The notes under the pieces: model-generated
The model's input: only the letters and a program-made list of their open reading frames with translations
What the model was told of the DNA's origin: nothing
The model's database searches: none
Position numbers and translations under genes: made by a program
In this document: positions 33,121 through 47,282 of the stretch, in pieces
How the letters are laid out: each line of letters starts with the position of its first letter
Position numbering within the stretch: the first letter of the stretch is position 1
Assembly: GCA_004835665.1 (NCBI GenBank)
Contig: RBKR01000010.1
Location: 682,001-746,000 of the forward strand
DNA length: 64,000 nucleotides
Source: Phoma sp. XZ068
Taxonomy: Eukaryota; Ascomycota; Dothideomycetes; Pleosporales; Didymellaceae
Direction of reading: 5' to 3'

Positions 33121-36100
33121 TAATACACTATAATATATAAGTAGTGTAATATAGTCTTATAGTATAAGTAAATAATAGAGTATACTACTGATATTACTAG
33201 GTACCTTCTTAATACTAGAAGGTATACTACTATATATATCTATAGTACTTAGCTCTTTAGCCTTAGTAAATAGCAAGATTTATAATACTAGACTATTTAA
33301 CTTCTTTAGCTCCTTAGAATTTATAATATTAGAATAGTAGTCTAGATTACTATTTAATACTACTCTTTTAGTTTATTACCTCTCTTTAGTAGTTAGAGTT
33401 AAAAACTACGCTAACATCTATCTATATATAGTGTAAGTTATAGTGTGCTATAACCAATTAACTTATAAGAACTTTAGACTTTTCTATTATTCCTATAAGT
33501 TAATTAGTTAGTTACAGTATACTATAATTTATATAATATATAGATAGACAGTATTACTAAAAGTTCCCTTAGTCTAAATACTAATCCTAAATAGGTAATT
33601 AGGGTCTAATTATATCTACTAGTACTAGGAGATTAATATCCTAGCTTTAAATCTATACTATATCTAATAGAGAAATATATAAATAAGAATACTCTTAACT
33701 TTACTAAAGTGTTTTTCTAAGTTATATAGTAACTTTATAATTACTACTTTCTAACCTTTATTAAGTAGCTAAAGAAGGTATAATAGGATAAAAAAATATA
33801 TATAGAGTAATAGTTTTATTATTCTTATAGTATTCCTAGAGTTTAAGTAAAGTACAGCTTTTATAATAATTATCAATAAGTAAATAGTAGCTACTAATAG
33901 TATACTTCTTAGTATACCTATTAAGGTACTCTATCTAGTTTAAACTAAGCTTATTATTAGTCTAGCTATTATTATTAACTGTAATAATCTAGTCTTAGAG
34001 TAGATTTTCTTCCTTATACTAGATAGAGAGTATTAAGGTTATAGACTAAGCAAAGCTTATAAATACTTCTAAGGTTAGTTCTCTAGGGTAAATAGGTATA
34101 TAGAAGATTAGAGGTTACTACTTAAGTAAAGCTTATAGTAATAGTACTTTAGTAAGGAATATAGAGTAAACTACCTATCTTAACTAAGGGTTAAGTTCTA
34201 ATAATAAAATTAATTAATAAAATTAAATATAATACTATAAGGGTAATATTTCTAGTTACTATATATAAAGAAGAAATATATAGTACTTAGTATTATAGTA
34301 GCTACTAATTATACTAATTATTAATTATACTAATTACTAACTATACTAATTATACTAAGACTAATTATATTATATGACTTTATATTACTATCTATAGGTA
34401 GTAACTAATAATACTTGCAATTTATATTTACTTGCAATATTTTTTTCTATATCGGTTAATTATACTATAACTATACTATACTTGCTTATAATTATTAACC
34501 TCTATTTAGTGTTCCTTAGCATTATAAGACTATCCCCCTTTTATCTTAGCTTAGTCTCTTAAGCTTGGTTTATATAATATAGGCCCTACCTTATTTAATA
34601 GTAAGTCTTTTAATAATACCTAAATATCCTACTAAGTTACGTTTAGCCTCTTATTACTACCTATATAAATTTGTTTAGTCCTTTAGAGAGATTATAGTAA
34701 AGAAGTATTTAACCTATAAAAAGCATAAGTATATATATAAGGTCTATATGTGTTCTAGAAAGTATAGTAAGTCTTAAAAGTATAGCTAATTTTATTTTAT
34801 CTAAATAATATAGTTAGAGTTTTAATAGCTAGTATCTAAGAAAGAAAATTTATAGATATAGATAAAAGAAAGTTATAAGGTGTGTAAAAAAGTACTTAAG
34901 GCCTCTAACTAGGTATTAGAAGAATTATAGGTTATATATATATATATAAAGAGTATTTATATTAATAAATAGATTTATTAGATTATTATATAGAGGATAT
35001 AATTATAGTAGAAGAGTAGAGTATTACTAAGTAAGAGCTAGAGTATAGAGTAGTTTCCTTAGAGGGTTCTTTAGATAGGTGTAACCTAAACCTATTACCT
35101 AGTACCTAGAGTACTTTTAAGGATTAGCTAATTAAGGCTTAGGAAGCTTATATAGTACTTTCTAACTAGTCCTCTTATATTTCTTTAATAGCTACTAGTA
35201 GTTCTTAAGGTTTATAGAAAGTTCCTATATATTATCTAAGTCTAGATACCCTAACTATTTAACTAGATACTTATTTATATACTTCTTTCTTTAATACTAT
35301 ATTATTTTTTTAAACTTCCTACTTAGTCTCTTCTTTAACCTAGTAGTAGAAGTCCTTCTAGATTAGTATACTAGAATCTACTAGTTCTAATAGAGATATA
35401 TAAAATATAGGGTATATACTAGTATCCTATAGAAGTTTAAGTTAGTAGTTTATAGGGCTAATTTACCTAGAAATAAGAAATTTTCTAATAACCTTAATAT
35501 AATCTAGTTTTTTTATATTAGTCTTTATACTTATAAGTTTTTATAAGAAGATAGACTTTATCCCCCTCTTTTAGCTAAGGTACTATTTTACTTTTCTAGT
35601 TAATATAAGAGATTACTTATTAGTCTCTATACTAGGTTATTATAAAATCTATTTAGTTATTACTATTAAGTAATCTAATATAGAGATTCAGGTATCTTCT
35701 GTTACTTACAAAGAATAGTGTTATACCTAGTACTTCTAATAGTTTATTATTATATATAATCTATACTATAGATAATAGTAAGGCCTAGTTATCTTATTAC
35801 TAGTTAATATATATACTTAGGTATATTTCTATAGTTTAATTTATTTTTTCTATTTATCTATCTATTTATAGATAATATATAGTTAATAGCTTTTTCTTAG
35901 TAACTATAGCTACTATAAGTATAGTCTAATAGTTTAATATAAAGAGCTTATTTCTATTCCTAATAATTAATTCTAGTATACTATAATAGTAAATATTTCT
36001 ATCTAGGAATACTTATATAAGCTACCCTATAGTATAACTATAATAAAATAGTATTATTTCTACTACTTTAGTAAACCTTTTTCTATATAAGAAAGATTAA

Positions 36101-36660
36101 GTTATAGGTAGCTCTATTACTAATATTTCTCTATACTTAGTATAAGTACTATATTTACTCTATCTCTGTTGGTAATTGATATAGTTCTTAATAAATCTAG
36201 TAACCTTATTCTTTATATTAGAGAATATATAGTATCTCTTAATAAGTTCTATTATTTATATAATTCTAGGGTATCTATAAGGTAGATTATTATAGTATTA
36301 TATAATAATCCCAATCTATAATTCTTCTAGTACTACTATTAGTATATATTATTTCTACTAAACTTATATAATATTATTAAGCTACTAGGATAGTCCTAAT
36401 AACCTATCTTTATTAACTCTAAGTGTAGTAAACTAATTAATAGTTTTTTTTCTCAAGCTAGGTTATATTATCTACTAAGTATATTAGCTCTACTATTATC
36501 TTTTCTTAGGGTATATAATTATAAAGAAGGTAGGTAGGGGGTAATAATATATAAAACTACTTTCTTCCTTGTCTTAGTAAGGGACCTAGATTACTAGAAA
36601 AAGATATTAATAATATAGATTTAGCTTTAGATAATAAAGCTATATAATAGTATAGTTATT
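33121..36660. repeat. Array unit 7 (3540 bp)
   Basis: Uninterrupted unit; T runs short by 1 near 33365 and near 35540. Confidence 0.95.
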
Positions 36661-39600
36661 TAATACACTATAATATATAAGTAGTGTAATATAGTCTTAT
36701 AGTATAAGTAAATAATAGAGTATACTACTGATATTACTAGGTACCTTCTTAATACTAGAAGGTATACTACTATATATATCTATAGTACTTAGCTCTTTAG
36801 CCTTAGTAAATAGCAAGATTTATAATACTAGACTATTTAACTTCTTTAGCTCCTTAGAATTTATAATATTAGAATAGTAGTCTAGATTACTATTTAATAC
36901 TACTCTTTTTAGTTTATTACCTCTCTTTAGTAGTTAGAGTTAAAAACTACGCTAACATCTATCTATATATAGTGTAAGTTATAGTGTGCTATAACCAATT
37001 AACTTATAAGAACTTTAGACTTTTCTATTATTCCTATAAGTTAATTAGTTAGTTACAGTATACTATAATTTATATAATATATAGATAGACAGTATTACTA
37101 AAAGTTCCCTTAGTCTAAATACTAATCCTAAATAGGTAATTAGGGTCTAATTATATCTACTAGTACTAGGAGATTAATATCCTAGCTTTAAATCTATACT
37201 ATATCTAATAGAGAAATATATAAATAAGAATACTCTTAACTTTACTAAAGTGTTTTTCTAAGTTATATAGTAACTTTATAATTACTACTTTCTAACCTTT
37301 ATTAAGTAGCTAAAGAAGGTATAATAGGATAAAAAAATATATATAGAGTAATAGTTTTATTATTCTTATAGTATTCCTAGAGTTTAAGTAAAGTACAGCT
37401 TTTATAATAATTATCAATAAGTAAATAGTAGCTACTAATAGTATACTTCTTAGTATACCTATTAAGGTACTCTATCTAGTTTAAACTAAGCTTATTATTA
37501 GTCTAGCTATTATTATTAACTGTAATAATCTAGTCTTAGAGTAGATTTTCTTCCTTATACTAGATAGAGAGTATTAAGGTTATAGACTAAGCAAAGCTTA
37601 TAAATACTTCTAAGGTTAGTTCTCTAGGGTAAATAGGTATATAGAAGATTAGAGGTTACTACTTAAGTAAAGCTTATAGTAATAGTACTTTAGTAAGGAA
37701 TATAGAGTAAACTACCTATCTTAACTAAGGGTTAAGTTCTAATAATAAAATTAATTAATAAAATTAAATATAATACTATAAGGGTAATATTTCTAGTTAC
37801 TATATATAAAGAAGAAATATATAGTACTTAGTATTATAGTAGCTACTAATTATACTAATTATTAATTATACTAATTACTAACTATACTAATTATACTAAG
37901 ACTAATTATATTATATGACTTTATATTACTATCTATAGGTAGTAACTAATAATACTTGCAATTTATATTTACTTGCAATATTTTTTTCTATATCGGTTAA
38001 TTATACTATAACTATACTATACTTGCTTATAATTATTAACCTCTATTTAGTGTTCCTTAGCATTATAAGACTATCCCCCTTTTATCTTAGCTTAGTCTCT
38101 TAAGCTTGGTTTATATAATATAGGCCCTACCTTATTTAATAGTAAGTCTTTTAATAATACCTAAATATCCTACTAAGTTACGTTTAGCCTCTTATTACTA
38201 CCTATATAAATTTGTTTAGTCCTTTAGAGAGATTATAGTAAAGAAGTATTTAACCTATAAAAAGCATAAGTATATATATAAGGTCTATATGTGTTCTAGA
38301 AAGTATAGTAAGTCTTAAAAGTATAGCTAATTTTATTTTATCTAAATAATATAGTTAGAGTTTTAATAGCTAGTATCTAAGAAAGAAAATTTATAGATAT
38401 AGATAAAAGAAAGTTATAAGGTGTGTAAAAAAGTACTTAAGGCCTCTAACTAGGTATTAGAAGAATTATAGGTTATATATATATATATAAAGAGTATTTA
38501 TATTAATAAATAGATTTATTAGATTATTATATAGAGGATATAATTATAGTAGAAGAGTAGAGTATTACTAAGTAAGAGCTAGAGTATAGAGTAGTTTCCT
38601 TAGAGGGTTCTTTAGATAGGTGTAACCTAAACCTATTACCTAGTACCTAGAGTACTTTTAAGGATTAGCTAATTAAGGCTTAGGAAGCTTATATAGTACT
38701 TTCTAACTAGTCCTCTTATATTTCTTTAATAGCTACTAGTAGTTCTTAAGGTTTATAGAAAGTTCCTATATATTATCTAAGTCTAGATACCCTAACTATT
38801 TAACTAGATACTTATTTATATACTTCTTTCTTTAATACTATATTATTTTTTTAAACTTCCTACTTAGTCTCTTCTTTAACCTAGTAGTAGAAGTCCTTCT
38901 AGATTAGTATACTAGAATCTACTAGTTCTAATAGAGATATATAAAATATAGGGTATATACTAGTATCCTATAGAAGTTTAAGTTAGTAGTTTATAGGGCT
39001 AATTTACCTAGAAATAAGAAATTTTCTAATAACCTTAATATAATCTAGTTTTTTTATATTAGTCTTTATACTTATAAGTTTTTTATAAGAAGATAGACTT
39101 TATCCCCCTCTTTTAGCTAAGGTACTATTTTACTTTTCTAGTTAATATAAGAGATTACTTATTAGTCTCTATACTAGGTTATTATAAAATCTATTTAGTT
39201 ATTACTATTAAGTAATCTAATATAGAGATTCAGGTATCTTCTGTTACTTACAAAGAATAGTGTTATACCTAGTACTTCTAATAGTTTATTATTATATATA
39301 ATCTATACTATAGATAATAGTAAGGCCTAGTTATCTTATTACTAGTTAATATATATACTTAGGTATATTTCTATAGTTTAATTTATTTTTTCTATTTATC
39401 TATCTATTTATAGATAATATATAGTTAATAGCTTTTTCTTAGTAACTATAGCTACTATAAGTATAGTCTAATAGTTTAATATAAAGAGCTTATTTCTATT
39501 CCTAATAATTAATTCTAGTATACTATAATAGTAAATATTTCTATCTAGGAATACTTATATAAGCTACCCTATAGTATAACTATAATAAAATAGTATTATT

Positions 39601-40202
39601 TCTACTACTTTAGTAAACCTTTTTCTATATAAGAAAGATTAAGTTATAGGTAGCTCTATTACTAATATTTCTCTATACTTAGTATAAGTACTATATTTAC
39701 TCTATCTCTGTTGGTAATTGATATAGTTCTTAATAAATCTAGTAACCTTATTCTTTATATTAGAGAATATATAGTATCTCTTAATAAGTTCTATTATTTA
39801 TATAATTCTAGGGTATCTATAAGGTAGATTATTATAGTATTATATAATAATCCCAATCTATAATTCTTCTAGTACTACTATTAGTATATATTATTTCTAC
39901 TAAACTTATATAATATTATTAAGCTACTAGGATAGTCCTAATAACCTATCTTTATTAACTCTAAGTGTAGTAAACTAATTAATAGTTTTTTTTCTCAAGC
40001 TAGGTTATATTATCTACTAAGTATATTAGCTCTACTATTATCTTTTCTTAGGGTATATAATTATAAAGAAGGTAGGTAGGGGGTAATAATATATAAAACT
40101 ACTTTCTTCCTTGTCTTAGTAAGGGACCTAGATTACTAGAAAAAGATATTAATAATATAGATTTAGCTTTAGATAATAAAGCTATATAATAGTATAGTTA
40201 TT
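36661..40202. repeat. Array unit 8 (3542 bp)
   Basis: Uninterrupted unit of consensus length. Confidence 0.95.
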
Positions 40203-43200
40203 TAATACACTATAATATATAAGTAGTGTAATATAGTCTTATAGTATAAGTAAATAATAGAGTATACTACTGATATTACTAGGTACCTTCTTAATACTAG
40301 AAGGTATACTACTATATATATCTATAGTACTTAGCTCTTTAGCCTTAGTAAATAGCAAGATTTATAATACTAGACTATTTAACTTCTTTAGCTCCTTAGA
40401 ATTTATAATATTAGAATAGTAGTCTAGATTACTATTTAATACTACTCTTTTTAGTTTATTACCTCTCTTTAGTAGTTAGAGTTAAAAACTACGCTAACAT
40501 CTATCTATATATAGTGTAAGTTATAGTGTGCTATAACCAATTAACTTATAAGAACTTTAGACTTTTCTATTATTCCTATAAGTTAATTAGTTAGTTACAG
40601 TATACTATAATTTATATAATATATAGATAGACAGTATTACTAAAAGTTCCCTTAGTCTAAATACTAATCCTAAATAGGTAATTAGGGTCTAATTATATCT
40701 ACTAGTACTAGGAGATTAATATCCTAGCTTTAAATCTATACTATATCTAATAGAGAAATATATAAATAAGAATACTCTTAACTTTACTAAAGTGTTTTTC
40801 TAAGTTATATAGTAACTTTATAATTACTACTTTCTAACCTTTATTAAGTAGCTAAAGAAGGTATAATAGGATAAAAAAATATATATAGAGTAATAGTTTT
40901 ATTATTCTTATAGTATTCCTAGAGTTTAAGTAAAGTACAGCTTTTATAATAATTATCAATAAGTAAATAGTAGCTACTAATAGTATACTTCTTAGTATAC
41001 CTATTAAGGTACTCTATCTAGTTTAAACTAAGCTTATTATTAGTCTAGCTATTATTATTAACTGTAATAATCTAGTCTTAGAGTAGATTTTCTTCCTTAT
41101 ACTAGATAGAGAGTATTAAGGTTATAGACTAAGCAAAGCTTATAAATACTTCTAAGGTTAGTTCTCTAGGGTAAATAGGTATATAGAAGATTAGAGGTTA
41201 CTACTTAAGTAAAGCTTATAGTAATAGTACTTTAGTAAGGAATATAGAGTAAACTACCTATCTTAACTAAGGGTTAAGTTCTAATAATAAAATTAATTAA
41301 TAAAATTAAATATAATACTATAAGGGTAATATTTCTAGTTACTATATATAAAGAAGAAATATATAGTACTTAGTATTATAGTAGCTACTAATTATACTAA
41401 TTATTAATTATACTAATTACTAACTATACTAATTATACTAAGACTAATTATATTATATGACTTTATATTACTATCTATAGGTAGTAACTAATAATACTTG
41501 CAATTTATATTTACTTGCAATATTTTTTTCTATATCGGTTAATTATACTATAACTATACTATACTTGCTTATAATTATTAACCTCTATTTAGTGTTCCTT
41601 AGCATTATAAGACTATCCCCCTTTTATCTTAGCTTAGTCTCTTAAGCTTGGTTTATATAATATAGGCCCTACCTTATTTAATAGTAAGTCTTTTAATAAT
41701 ACCTAAATATCCTACTAAGTTACGTTTAGCCTCTTATTACTACCTATATAAATTTGTTTAGTCCTTTAGAGAGATTATAGTAAAGAAGTATTTAACCTAT
41801 AAAAAGCATAAGTATATATATAAGGTCTATATGTGTTCTAGAAAGTATAGTAAGTCTTAAAAGTATAGCTAATTTTATTTTATCTAAATAATATAGTTAG
41901 AGTTTTAATAGCTAGTATCTAAGAAAGAAAATTTATAGATATAGATAAAAGAAAGTTATAAGGTGTGTAAAAAAGTACTTAAGGCCTCTAACTAGGTATT
42001 AGAAGAATTATAGGTTATATATATATATATAAAGAGTATTTATATTAATAAATAGATTTATTAGATTATTATATAGAGGATATAATTATAGTAGAAGAGT
42101 AGAGTATTACTAAGTAAGAGCTAGAGTATAGAGTAGTTTCCTTAGAGGGTTCTTTAGATAGGTGTAACCTAAACCTATTACCTAGTACCTAGAGTACTTT
42201 TAAGGATTAGCTAATTAAGGCTTAGGAAGCTTATATAGTACTTTCTAACTAGTCCTCTTATATTTCTTTAATAGCTACTAGTAGTTCTTAAGGTTTATAG
42301 AAAGTTCCTATATATTATCTAAGTCTAGATACCCTAACTATTTAACTAGATACTTATTTATATACTTCTTTCTTTAATACTATATTATTTTTTTAAACTT
42401 CCTACTTAGTCTCTTCTTTAACCTAGTAGTAGAAGTCCTTCTAGATTAGTATACTAGAATCTACTAGTTCTAATAGAGATATATAAAATATAGGGTATAT
42501 ACTAGTATCCTATAGAAGTTTAAGTTAGTAGTTTATAGGGCTAATTTACCTAGAAATAAGAAATTTTCTAATAACCTTAATATAATCTAGTTTTTTTATA
42601 TTAGTCTTTATACTTATAAGTTTTTTATAAGAAGATAGACTTTATCCCCCTCTTTTAGCTAAGGTACTATTTTACTTTTCTAGTTAATATAAGAGATTAC
42701 TTATTAGTCTCTATACTAGGTTATTATAAAATCTATTTAGTTATTACTATTAAGTAATCTAATATAGAGATTCAGGTATCTTCTGTTACTTACAAAGAAT
42801 AGTGTTATACCTAGTACTTCTAATAGTTTATTATTATATATAATCTATACTATAGATAATAGTAAGGCCTAGTTATCTTATTACTAGTTAATATATATAC
42901 TTAGGTATATTTCTATAGTTTAATTTATTTTTTCTATTTATCTATCTATTTATAGATAATATATAGTTAATAGCTTTTTCTTAGTAACTATAGCTACTAT
43001 AAGTATAGTCTAATAGTTTAATATAAAGAGCTTATTTCTATTCCTAATAATTAATTCTAGTATACTATAATAGTAAATATTTCTATCTAGGAATACTTAT
43101 ATAAGCTACCCTATAGTATAACTATAATAAAATAGTATTATTTCTACTACTTTAGTAAACCTTTTTCTATATAAGAAAGATTAAGTTATAGGTAGCTCTA

Positions 43201-43744
43201 TTACTAATATTTCTCTATACTTAGTATAAGTACTATATTTACTCTATCTCTGTTGGTAATTGATATAGTTCTTAATAAATCTAGTAACCTTATTCTTTAT
43301 ATTAGAGAATATATAGTATCTCTTAATAAGTTCTATTATTTATATAATTCTAGGGTATCTATAAGGTAGATTATTATAGTATTATATAATAATCCCAATC
43401 TATAATTCTTCTAGTACTACTATTAGTATATATTATTTCTACTAAACTTATATAATATTATTAAGCTACTAGGATAGTCCTAATAACCTATCTTTATTAA
43501 CTCTAAGTGTAGTAAACTAATTAATAGTTTTTTTTCTCAAGCTAGGTTATATTATCTACTAAGTATATTAGCTCTACTATTATCTTTTCTTAGGGTATAT
43601 AATTATAAAGAAGGTAGGTAGGGGGTAATAATATATAAAACTACTTTCTTCCTTGTCTTAGTAAGGGACCTAGATTACTAGAAAAAGATATTAATAATAT
43701 AGATTTAGCTTTAGATAATAAAGCTATATAATAGTATAGTTATT
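40203..43744. repeat. Array unit 9 (3542 bp)
   Basis: Uninterrupted unit of consensus length. Confidence 0.95.
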
Positions 43745-46700
43745 TAATACACTATAATATATAAGTAGTGTAATATAGTCTTATAGTATAAGTAAATAAT
43801 AGAGTATACTACTGATATTACTAGGTACCTTCTTAATACTAGAAGGTATACTACTATATATATCTATAGTACTTAGCTCTTTAGCCTTAGTAAATAGCAA
43901 GATTTATAATACTAGACTATTTAACTTCTTTAGCTCCTTAGAATTTATAATATTAGAATAGTAGTCTAGATTACTATTTAATACTACTCTTTTTAGTTTA
44001 TTACCTCTCTTTAGTAGTTAGAGTTAAAAACTACGCTAACATCTATCTATATATAGTGTAAGTTATAGTGTGCTATAACCAATTAACTTATAAGAACTTT
44101 AGACTTTTCTATTATTCCTATAAGTTAATTAGTTAGTTACAGTATACTATAATTTATATAATATATAGATAGACAGTATTACTAAAAGTTCCCTTAGTCT
44201 AAATACTAATCCTAAATAGGTAATTAGGGTCTAATTATATCTACTAGTACTAGGAGATTAATATCCTAGCTTTAAATCTATACTATATCTAATAGAGAAA
44301 TATATAAATAAGAATACTCTTAACTTTACTAAAGTGTTTTTCTAAGTTATATAGTAACTTTATAATTACTACTTTCTAACCTTTATTAAGTAGCTAAAGA
44401 AGGTATAATAGGATAAAAAATATATATAGAGTAATAGTTTTATTATTCTTATAGTATTCCTAGAGTTTAAGTAAAGTACAGCTTTTATAATAATTATCAA
44501 TAAGTAAATAGTAGCTACTAATAGTATACTTCTTAGTATACCTATTAAGGTACTCTATCTAGTTTAAACTAAGCTTATTATTAGTCTAGCTATTATTATT
44601 AACTGTAATAATCTAGTCTTAGAGTAGATTTTCTTCCTTATACTAGATAGAGAGTATTAAGGTTATAGACTAAGCAAAGCTTATAAATACTTCTAAGGTT
44701 AGTTCTCTAGGGTAAATAGGTATATAGAAGATTAGAGGTTACTACTTAAGTAAAGCTTATAGTAATAGTACTTTAGTAAGGAATATAGAGTAAACTACCT
44801 ATCTTAACTAAGGGTTAAGTTCTAATAATAAAATTAATTAATAAAATTAAATATAATACTATAAGGGTAATATTTCTAGTTACTATATATAAAGAAGAAA
44901 TATATAGTACTTAGTATTATAGTAGCTACTAATTATACTAATTATTAATTATACTAATTACTAACTATACTAATTATACTAAGACTAATTATATTATATG
45001 ACTTTATATTACTATCTATAGGTAGTAACTAATAATACTTGCAATTTATATTTACTTGCAATATTTTTTTCTATATCGGTTAATTATACTATAACTATAC
45101 TATACTTGCTTATAATTATTAACCTCTATTTAGTGTTCCTTAGCATTATAAGACTATCCCCCTTTTATCTTAGCTTAGTCTCTTAAGCTTGGTTTATATA
45201 ATATAGGCCCTACCTTATTTAATAGTAAGTCTTTTAATAATACCTAAATATCCTACTAAGTTACGTTTAGCCTCTTATTACTACCTATATAAATTTGTTT
45301 AGTCCTTTAGAGAGATTATAGTAAAGAAGTATTTAACCTATAAAAAGCATAAGTATATATATAAGGTCTATATGTGTTCTAGAAAGTATAGTAAGTCTTA
45401 AAAGTATAGCTAATTTTATTTTATCTAAATAATATAGTTAGAGTTTTAATAGCTAGTATCTAAGAAAGAAAATTTATAGATATAGATAAAAGAAAGTTAT
45501 AAGGTGTGTAAAAAAGTACTTAAGGCCTCTAACTAGGTATTAGAAGAATTATAGGTTATATATATATATAAAGAGTATTTATATTAATAAATAGATTTAT
45601 TAGATTATTATATAGAGGATATAATTATAGTAGAAGAGTAGAGTATTACTAAGTAAGAGCTAGAGTATAGAGTAGTTTCCTTAGAGGGTTCTTTAGATAG
45701 GTGTAACCTAAACCTATTACCTAGTACCTAGAGTACTTTTAAGGATTAGCTAATTAAGGCTTAGGAAGCTTATATAGTACTTTCTAACTAGTCCTCTTAT
45801 ATTTCTTTAATAGCTACTAGTAGTTCTTAAGGTTTATAGAAAGTTCCTATATATTATCTAAGTCTAGATACCCTAACTATTTAACTAGATACTTATTTAT
45901 ATACTTCTTTCTTTAATACTATATTATTTTTTTAAACTTCCTACTTAGTCTCTTCTTTAACCTAGTAGTAGAAGTCCTTCTAGATTAGTATACTAGAATC
46001 TACTAGTTCTAATAGAGATATATAAAATATAGGGTATATACTAGTATCCTATAGAAGTTTAAGTTAGTAGTTTATAGGGCTAATTTACCTAGAAATAAGA
46101 AATTTTCTAATAACCTTAATATAATCTAGTTTTTTTATATTAGTCTTTATACTTATAAGTTTTTTATAAGAAGATAGACTTTATCCCCCTCTTTTAGCTA
46201 AGGTACTATTTTACTTTTCTAGTTAATATAAGAGATTACTTATTAGTCTCTATACTAGGTTATTATAAAATCTATTTAGTTATTACTATTAAGTAATCTA
46301 ATATAGAGATTCAGGTATCTTCTGTTACTTACAAAGAATAGTGTTATACCTAGTACTTCTAATAGTTTATTATTATATATAATCTATACTATAGATAATA
46401 GTAAGGCCTAGTTATCTTATTACTAGTTAATATATATACTTAGGTATATTTCTATAGTTTAATTTATTTTTCTATTTATCTATCTATTTATAGATAATAT
46501 ATAGTTAATAGCTTTTTCTTAGTAACTATAGCTACTATAAGTATAGTCTAATAGTTTAATATAAAGAGCTTATTTCTATTCCTAATAATTAATTCTAGTA
46601 TACTATAATAGTAAATATTTCTATCTAGGAATACTTATATAAGCTACCCTATAGTATAACTATAATAAAATAGTATTATTTCTACTACTTTAGTAAACCT

Positions 46701-47282
46701 TTTTCTATATAAGAAAGATTAAGTTATAGGTAGCTCTATTACTAATATTTCTCTATACTTAGTATAAGTACTATATTTACTCTATCTCTGTTGGTAATTG
46801 ATATAGTTCTTAATAAATCTAGTAACCTTATTCTTTATATTAGAGAATATATAGTATCTCTTAATAAGTTCTATTATTTATATAATTCTAGGGTATCTAT
46901 AAGGTAGATTATTATAGTATTATATAATAATCCCAATCTATAATTCTTCTAGTACTACTATTAGTATATATTATTTCTACTAAACTTATATAATATTATT
47001 AAGCTACTAGGATAGTCCTAATAACCTATCTTTATTAACTCTAAGTGTAGTAAACTAATTAATAGTTTTTTTTCTCAAGCTAGGTTATATTATCTACTAA
47101 GTATATTAGCTCTACTATTATCTTTTCTTAGGGTATATAATTATAAAGAAGGTAGGTAGGGGGTAATAATATATAAAACTACTTTCTTCCTTGTCTTAGT
47201 AAGGGACCTAGATTACTAGAAAAAGATATTAATAATATAGATTTAGCTTTAGATAATAAAGCTATATAATAGTATAGTTATT
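43745..47282. repeat. Array unit 10 (3538 bp)
   Basis: Uninterrupted unit; an A run short by 1 (about 44415), a TA run short by 2 (about 45558) and a T run short by 1 (about 46467). Confidence 0.95.
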